Shown: piece by piece, positions 56,701 through 64,000 of the stretch
Numbering within the stretch: the first letter of the stretch is position 1
Layout of the letters: each line of letters opens with the position of its first letter
Notes under the pieces: generated by a model
Database searches by the model: none
What the model saw: the letters and a program-made list of their open reading frames with translations, nothing else
Told to the model about the DNA's origin: nothing
NCBI RefSeq assembly: GCF_000006565.2
Contig: NC_031473.1
Coordinates: forward strand, 2,520,134 to 2,584,133
Reading direction: 5' to 3'
DNA length: 64,000 nucleotides
DNA from: Toxoplasma gondii ME49
Taxonomy: Eukaryota > Apicomplexa > Conoidasida > Eucoccidiorida > Sarcocystidae
Position numbers and translations under genes: made by a program

Positions 56701-59700
56701 GTCCAACGTGGGGTGTCTCAGCAGCCGCAAAGAGGGTTTTCTTTTCGCCCCTGTTTCGGCTCGAGGATTCCCACTGGGTGCACCGCGCCTCGTACAGAAG
56801 TTGTCACCTGCCTTGTGCACAAAAGGTTCGTGTGAAACTCGACTTTGGTCTCCGTTACGCACTAACATTGGTGCGGCTCGACTGCATGATATGTGCTCTG
56901 TTGCTGCGTCTGGACTGTCCGAAAACATTGTCAAGCTCGGGTGCCTACAGAAACCTGCCACTTTCCTCTCTGCTCCCTCTCCCGGTTGTCGATCGGGAAA
57001 AGGGTTTTGCGTGAAACAGTGTCTATCAGTTTTGCTTGTTCCTTCTGCTGCGGTTGCATGGGTAATTTCCGAAGTGGAAAACGTCTGACCAGATTGGAAC
57101 AGAGTTTCACAGCTGGACAGAGCTAAAGTGGTCGCAGACAAGGTGGGGGCTACACGCTTTTCTTGTGGAATGTTGCCGATTCTGTCGCCAGCTTTTTTGT
57201 TGGGGGCATTTCCTCCCCAGCTGCTGAATCTCCGTCGGTCATCTTTAGGTAAGATGCAGTCTGCACTTAGGTCTCGTTTCTTGGCGACGTTCGGGGAAAA
57301 CTCATAGACCCGCTGTAGCCAAACGGCGCTGCGTCCAGGCAGTCTGCAGCGCGACGGGAAACTCAAGTGCATCTTCGCTTCTGACGAAGGCTGGAGACCC
57401 ACAAGACGCTCTTGCCTGTCCGAAAGCCGATGCTTTTGTGTGAGGTTTGCTTCGGGGTCATGCGGCAAAGAAGAAACGACACTTTTCGTCGGAGAACCAT
57501 TAGCGACACGCGAAGCTGTGGACTTTTTTTCAGAATGCCTCACGAGCAGATACGAGAGAGCGGAGTTCACGAGACAGGACGTAGCCGGAGGATATGAAAT
57601 CTCTTCTGGAGACACAGTTGGACGGAGGGAAGGCTTTAAGGAAACAACGGATGGAAACAGCCGAGGAAAAAACGCCGTAGGTGGAAGGGCAGGGGTCCGG
57701 GCGGGGCACCAAGCACTCGCAGACGAGACGGAAAAGGTGACAGGGAGTGGGAGGAGAGAGATGGTCGTTTCTGGGCAAGGAGAGGAAAGAGCAATGTAAG
57801 AAGCAGACGCAGACGAACGAACAGACTGCTGCGATGCTAGTGCCAAGCGGGACAAAGAGCGAATTCTGGAACAAGAAGCCAAAGCGGGGTTGGGCGGCAG
57901 AGTAGCAGAAGTCAAGAGGCGACAGGGCACCGGAGGGAGACAGAAATTTACAGGGTGAGAAGAATGAACGAAGCCAGACGAAGACGGAAGACGGACAACG
58001 GCATGAGATGAAGAGTGAACTGCAGGAGGGAAGTCGGAAGGACAAGTAAGAGGTTTTTCGACCAAGCAAGGATTCGACTTTGTCACTGCGGCTAACGCTT
58101 CGATTTCCGGGTTGTGCTGATGATACAACGTAGGCTCTGAACAAGAAAAACCACGAAGAACCTTACAGCCTGAAGAATCCTTTGTTCCCTTGGTCCAATG
58201 GCAAAGACAGTGTAACGGAGGTGTGGACAGACCGTGGCGTCGGGAGACACAGTTCCGGATTTCATCCCGCTTAACGGGAGACGACGATGGAAACTCTGAT
58301 GGCGAAGGGGACGAAAAAGGAAGCAACAATCCTTGTAATTTTTCGGTACCAGTGTCAACGGCCTCTGCACTGGCGTCCTCAGTGGATCTGCCGCCGCGAA
58401 CGTGGCGTTTCTCATTAAAAGGGAAGGTGTTAAATGGCGCGTCACGGGATACCATCTTCCAGCCAGCAAGTAGCGGAACAACTGGTACCGGATGGGGCAT
58501 TCCTGTATCCCTAAATTCGTGTCCACACTGGCAGTCCCCGTCTTCTCTCGGCAAAATCTCACATGTAGAGGCACTAGCATTATCATCGTGCGCCTTCAGT
58601 GTTTCCGGTGCACATTTGTGGACGACTGTTTCCTGCAGCATTCTCCAGTTTTTGGTGTCTATTTCGGCCGTCATGTCACCCAGCGTTGCCTCCTTCCCAT
58701 GCCATATGCTATGTCGTTCCCTCTTGCTTCCTGTAAGGTTCTGTCGTCTCCACTCGTTTACGGCCATTGCAACCATCGTGGTCCTATCTAGGATTGTTTT
58801 TCTTTCCTGAGGGTTAGTCTCCAGTACACTTTCTGATTGTAGACCCTCTGGCATGGCTAATGGAATATGTTCTCGCTTGGAATCTCTAGGGTCGCCTTCG
58901 TGGTGCCCCTCTACGCCTTGTCCGAATGCGTTCTGAAGCACAGACCGTTTGCCAAAAGACAATCGGTGATATTCAATTACTGAACTGCCGTCCCAAACAA
59001 CGGGCGTTGAGGCGGTCGAGGAAGACGAGAATTGACTCCGTTTCTGTTGACGTGTCTGCCGTGAATAGCACTTGTCGCGACCGAAGAATGAAGGCGGGAC
59101 CGATTTCGAGTTCCGTGCCGGGAGTGACCGTGTAGGGTTTCCAGCTTCCATTCTACAGTGTGGGATGGATGGTGGGACCTCTGCGGAAGGTCTTGAGGAT
59201 GCTGTCGTTAACAACAGATGGCCACGCCGATCGGAGGCTTGAGCGCTCTTCAGAGCGACGGTGCTGCGAATTGCTCCTGGTTCATCTGGTGTTTTTCGAG
59301 ACATCCGTGCGCAAGGCGGAGGTATCAGCTGTAGCAGATGAGCAATCGCAGTTCTTTGTTCCTCATTTCTCAGAGTGCTTCTGTCATTCAATGCCGGTTT
59401 TCCCGTCACTTGATTGTCTGTCAGCTGTCGCATGCAGCGCAGTCTTTCACCTCTCTCCAGATTCGAGGAAGCTAGAGATAAGGATCGGAGCCTGCGTCGA
59501 TTTCCGGGACCCACGTGAGAAGACACGCTCCGCACCCGCACAGCTGCATAAGAAAGTGGGTCGGGGGAACTTCCGGGCTTGTCGCTTTCTGGGTGGGTCC
59601 ATTGAGTTGTTTGCAAATTGTAACCTCGAACTACGGAGGGAGGCAGCCCTCTAGTCACAGCGGGAGCAGGGGTGCCGTAGCCTCCTTCTACTGATCGTGA

Positions 59701-60195
59701 CCTGGTTAAAGGTGGATTTTGCACACCCAGCATGCATCTGGGAGTCAAGTGCGCGCTTAATTCCATGGAATCTTGGGGGACGCAAACGTCATTTGTCTGA
59801 ATCAGTGCATTCCTAGGGAATGCAGACACATTTCGCGGGACGGATGAATCGCGCATGGAACTAACAGCGCGGGAACTCAGAGTGCCGTAAGAGGATCTGT
59901 TTGCATTGTGAGTGACAGCAGCCTTCGCCTGACATGAGAGACTGAGGGCCGGCATTGGTCGAACTCGTTGAAAAGGGGAGTGGCAGACAAGTTGTTCAGT
60001 CGTTTCTCTGGCTCCCACAGCCTGAGTAACACCAACGGGCTGTCCCGACTCAGGGGATGACACGTACAGCGGCACCCCAATAGTTTTCCTTCGAAATACA
60101 TTAAACGAACATTGAGACGGATGATGTTGAAAGGCGCTACTAGCTGAGGGGCCACCCAAAGAAGACGTGGAAGATACTGACCATCTCCGAGACAT
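46729..60195 (-). CDS. Giant coiled-coil/low-complexity protein, ~4,187 aa (2 exons)
   Basis: Two huge open frames on the minus strand are proposed as one gene, with exons 60195-53950 and 53046-46729. Exon 2 begins after the acceptor TCTCTCTTTAG and is open before its first ATG (53016), so it reads as an internal exon. The best phase-0 donor is CTG/GTGTGG at 53950. Joining there unites an acidic helix (VEEELEKSKMCIDLLLQL) with a long coiled coil at the exon 2 start (HRQLLLQQELLRQQQKLL), which supports the fusion. The start is the first ATG of the frame (MSRRWSVSSTSSLGG). Apart from the central coil, both halves are Ser/Pro/Thr/Gln-rich. One more conserved-looking segment near 50970-50860 contains KKILGDWDEPLGYWKKK and another short coil. 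There is no catalytic or membrane signature and the family is unrecognised; a scaffold or cytoskeletal role is a guess. If the donor is wrong, these are two adjacent genes, or a small exon lies between them. Confidence 0.65.
53726..53762. repeat. (AT)18 tract in the giant-gene intron
   Basis: A pure AT/TA tract of about 37 bases lies inside the proposed 903-base intron between the two giant exons. Similar tracts occur in introns of the nucleoporin and hydrolase genes, which mildly supports an intron here. Confidence 0.92.
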
Positions 60196-63100
60196 TGTTG
60201 TCACGTCCACAGGTACTGCCTCTGTGGGCTGCACAGAGATATCTTTCGGAAAGTAAAATAACCTACAGTCCGTGTCTGACTCTGGAACAGCTCCAGTTGG
60301 ATGGTTCGTACGAAACTGAGTGCCGTGCCGTCCAGGATCACAACAGAATAGTGGAGCATTACGTTTCTGCGGCGGCCTGTTTGTCCTCTGATGACCGCTG
60401 GGTCTGCATCGTCTACGGATGGTGACTCGGGCCTCTTACATCAGCCAAGGCGCCAGGTAAGGTGTTCGATATTCAGACCACCGCCACTATACAGCTTCAA
60501 ACAACGCGACACTGAAAAATCCCAGGCATAGATACCTTTGTATCCGTGTAAGAAAAATGATGACGCAGACTAATTCCTCACAAGAGATCACGAGGCCTCA
60601 TCCGGGTTTCCCGTCAGCTTCTTGTCACTGGGAAGCGGTTGCATACGGGAAGTGGTGAATAACACTTGAAGGTGTTCGCATTTCCATCACCTGCGTCCAT
60701 CCCTCGACCGAGCGAAACAAATGCCGTAAGAAGTGACCGGCGTATGCCCACGGGAAACCTAGGCGTAGAAGCATTGTGAAGCTTCCCACGGTGTTGGCAA
60801 ACAGTGGTCGTAACGAACGAAAGTTGCAGTCAGTCCAATACACAAATGACTCGCTCCTGTGTGACCCAAGGTGCACGATCGTGCGAATGCTCCGTTGGAA
60901 ATATTGCCTAGCCACCTTAAAAGCGAGGGAACCTTCGTAATTGTGGATTCTCAAAATTAATCAGGTAGCTAAACGAAGTTGCCGCAGAGGTGACCCGACA
61001 GAGAATCAAGATAACCAGACTTAACCAGCGCTAAATGGAGGGCCTGACAGTAATTGGATCAGGGGACTCCAGTTTTTTATGAACAGGTGATTCCACGTCT
61101 AACGAGAGAGAGTTTTACTTGGCTTCACTTGCTTGCCCAGAAAACTGCTCTGCCAAATCACCGAGACTCGACAGTATTCAAAGGTCAGGAAGTAGAACAA
61201 GTTAGGCAAGCTGGTCACATTCCAGAAAGGGACAACAACTATCTCTCTATTTTTCTGCCTTCAGGATGCACTGGGAAAACGCGTCAGAAAACAGTTGGTT
61301 TTATCTAGAGTCGATTTCTCAGTGCACACACAGTTAGATCTGTAATGCGAAGGGGCAGCACATCTTCTGAGACGGCTGCGCGTATATGAGTTCGGATACC
61401 TGAGGGATCGTTTTGCCAGGTCTTCAGCAAAAAACGGAAAGGACGGCAACATCGTTTATTATTCGTTTTCCCCTGTTCTTGCTGATATCCGGGGAATCGA
61501 TGCGTTGGAACGCAAACCTGCATGCACACGGAGAAAAAACACGCTTGATGGGGCCAGTCGCTACGACAGGTTTTCATTCAAAAAGATGGTACTGGTTCGT
61601 TATGCTGTGTCGAAGAGGTTACCTAATCCACATCTTCTTGGAACTGCATACCGGGCATACCTCTAGGAGGTTCTACAACTGCATCACTACAGTTGGCTAC
61701 GACTCTGTTCTGTTCACAGCGTTAAACGACATTTACATGCACTGCGTATCCCAGAGACGTTAGCGACGGCTTTTTTTGGGTTTGCATATGAAAAATCCTC
61801 TTTATCATTTCTGCACGAAGAAGTGAAAGATGCTTAGGTGAACTGGATCCGATCGTTTTTGGTTCCGCTATCGCTAACATTTGTGCCACGCAATTCAGCG
61901 CGACGGCATGGGCCGCATCGGAACGTCCATTTAGTTTTGATGTAAGGAGATTTGAGAAAGTTGCTTGATCAGTGCTGGTATCTCCAGTAACAAAGCAAAG
62001 AAGGCCATTTCAGTGGTAGACACATTCTCTCTCTCACCTCGTACACTTACAGTGCAAAGTATCAACAGAGACGCTGAAAATCCGTGTGGTGCCCTATCAC
62101 CAGATACAACAGTCGTTTCGTTCTATAAGTGATGCTACTCTTTGCAATGTTTCCCACGGGTATTAGCCATGGCTACTAATGATAAAGCGGCAGTCACTTG
62201 GGTCCTTGTTCTCGGTCACTTTGATTGGACTAGTAGCATTTCCGCACGAACACCGATAGCCAGAAGGGGAAAACATCCCGGGGGTCTCTCTGACTGTTGG
62301 GGGCCGGCTTCCGCGAGAAGTGTTATTCATGGCACACATTTGTGAAGCGGTCAATGAATGTGTCCAGCTACGTGGTGGATCACGATGTTTTTGATACGAA
62401 CCTGCACTAAAGTAACCCTACTGTGTTTTCAGACTGTTCTGTCTTCGCGACAATCTCTCGAGTGACTGACAATGCTGAAGACATTTGAATATGCGGCGCG
62501 GCAGAGAGTGTCTGTTTTGGGTTCCCCGAATATCGATAGAGGAAACTATGAAAAGAGGTAGACACTTCATGAGACCTGGAACAAGGATCAACCCTTATAC
62601 ACCCTCAACAGGAATACAAAGAGTCTTCCCGTTGTTCACTCTCCTCCCGAAAGCCTTACACCGTCGACGGTTTAGAGCGCATAAACTGACACATTGGAAT
62701 GTTCGCTTTGCACTCCCAAGGAGACTGAAGACGGTCACCAACATTACTAGTAAGGCTCAGTCGTTCTACACAACATCGCACAGTGCGAACAATAAAATGC
62801 TAGGTGATGCACTGGCCAATGTATTGCTCTGATTGTCAGATTTGTTTAGTGGCTTGACATAGCCAGATCTACCCCCAATAATTCAGCTTCAGGGAGAGAT
62901 GTTCTCCCGTTCTAGTCCCGCCCACTAAACGGAAAAGCTTGACAACCGCCTTCAGGGCAACCAAAAAGGCTAGCAATTTGTCCGCCAACATACTCCAGCA
63001 AATATCTATGCGGTTTTTACTAGTTATTTTGAGGGATTGTATGTGACTACACCCTAAAAAACGTGCTTTCCGTCGTGGCACATCATCAACGCATTCTTAA

Positions 63101-64000
63101 TCGCACTGAAGTATCTCCGCTTTCCGACAGGTTCAGTCCATCAGACAACTCTCACCTGCGACAATATCCACTTAAGGCGATGTGCATCACCGAACATACC
63201 ACATACACTGTCGATGCTTCCATGTGGTTCATCATCGTTTACTGTTGTCAGAGCTCAACAGTGCCATGAAGGATGACTCCATACAGCAGGATGTCAGGGA
63301 ACTACAAAGTAAAAGGCCAGAATCTGAGTTTCAGGAAATACAGCATTTTACAAAAAGTGAACTAAATCACGAAATCTTGTGTGGGTGGTGAAGTTGCACG
63401 ACCCCCCCGTCGTCACAAAGGTCTGGCGCTTTGCGGCGGATAAAGTAGGGATAAGCCATTTCGTTGCAATACCTTCTGTTATGCATCTGCCCCAGCCTGT
63501 TGGTGACTACAGCTATGGGACGCTAAGTTTAACTGACAAACTGTCACTCTGCCCTCATTGATTTTGGCGGCTGGTTCACTGCACCGAGAGTTGAATCCGA
63601 AGCCATGAGTGACAGTGGAGGCTGAAAATTGACTGTACGCATTCGAACCGTCTTTGACGTACGGACGTTTTCCCCGAGGTGCTGATCAGAAAAATAGACG
63701 GCAAAACACTTTCCTGCCATCCTTTTCAAAAGCGTGATCGAATTTGGGCACTCACGCTGACCCGTTGCCCTCTATTAGCTAGCCAGAAGCCCAGCACGTA
63801 TAGGTATAACCGATTTTTGTCTGTCGTCTTGCGGGCGCCGCGGGTTCAGTCACCAGATGGGTTTCCCGCAAGCAGCGAAAACACACGGGCTTCATAGATT
63901 CGCTGTCAAGTGGCGAATTCTTCTCCAATTTCCGCCTCTGGCATAAACCGGATGTTGGTAGGTGTTTACCCAGGCACTTCTCTAATTCGAATTTGTTTGT
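60196..64000. other. Upstream/intergenic region with no supported gene
   Basis: This is the 5' side of the giant minus-strand gene. The first bases include an acceptor-like ATCTCTGTGCAG on the minus strand just before the start region (about 60245-60234), so a 5' UTR exon may lie upstream. All six frames are broken into pieces under about 120 codons with no recognisable protein. No tRNA, transposon or organellar fragment was recognised. Confidence 0.55.

Noticed and set aside
60240..64000. Search for organellar DNA insertions, transposons or CRISPR-like arrays in the gene-poor right end
   Set aside because: No cytochrome gene fragments, reverse transcriptase or transposase motifs, terminal repeats or regularly spaced repeats were recognised by eye here or in the other spacers.

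Overview
The window looks like nuclear DNA of a coccidian apicomplexan of the Toxoplasma/Hammondia/Neospora type. This rests on architecture, not on a database match. GC content is moderate. Proteins are very large, encoded by giant low-complexity exons rich in Ser, Pro, Arg and Glu. Spliceosomal introns carry GT donors and pyrimidine-rich CAG/TAG acceptors. (AT)n tracts lie in introns, and conserved enzymes carry long lineage-style insertions. There are no operons or Shine-Dalgarno sites.

Layout, left to right. A minus-strand gene of unknown function starts at 4260 and runs off the left edge (at least 1,420 codons). A roughly 3 kb divergent spacer follows. A plus-strand three-exon gene (7243-11885) encodes a putative FG-repeat nucleoporin with a basic RRR tail. 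A tRNA-Thr(AGT) lies at 12253-12325, with a decayed 5'-half copy just upstream. From about 14.1 to 15.8 kb there is coding-like sequence that changes frame repeatedly, probably a pseudogene. A plus-strand four-exon gene (18118-27480) encodes an unrecognised protein of about 2,677 aa. It converges on a minus-strand eight-exon protein kinase (36473-29288) whose DFG motif reads DFN and whose HRD reads HKD. A 4.2 kb divergent spacer separates the kinase from a plus-strand five-exon gamma-glutamyl hydrolase (40705-45358). A minus-strand two-exon gene (60195-46729) encodes a coiled-coil protein of about 4,187 aa. The last 3.8 kb holds no gene I can support.

The genes do not form an obvious pathway. 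They look like independent housekeeping or regulatory loci: nuclear transport, an upstream-type kinase, folate polyglutamate turnover and large scaffold-like proteins. Splice models were built by hand from reading-frame phase, splice-site consensus and motif continuity. The kinase, hydrolase and nucleoporin models are phase-consistent at every junction.
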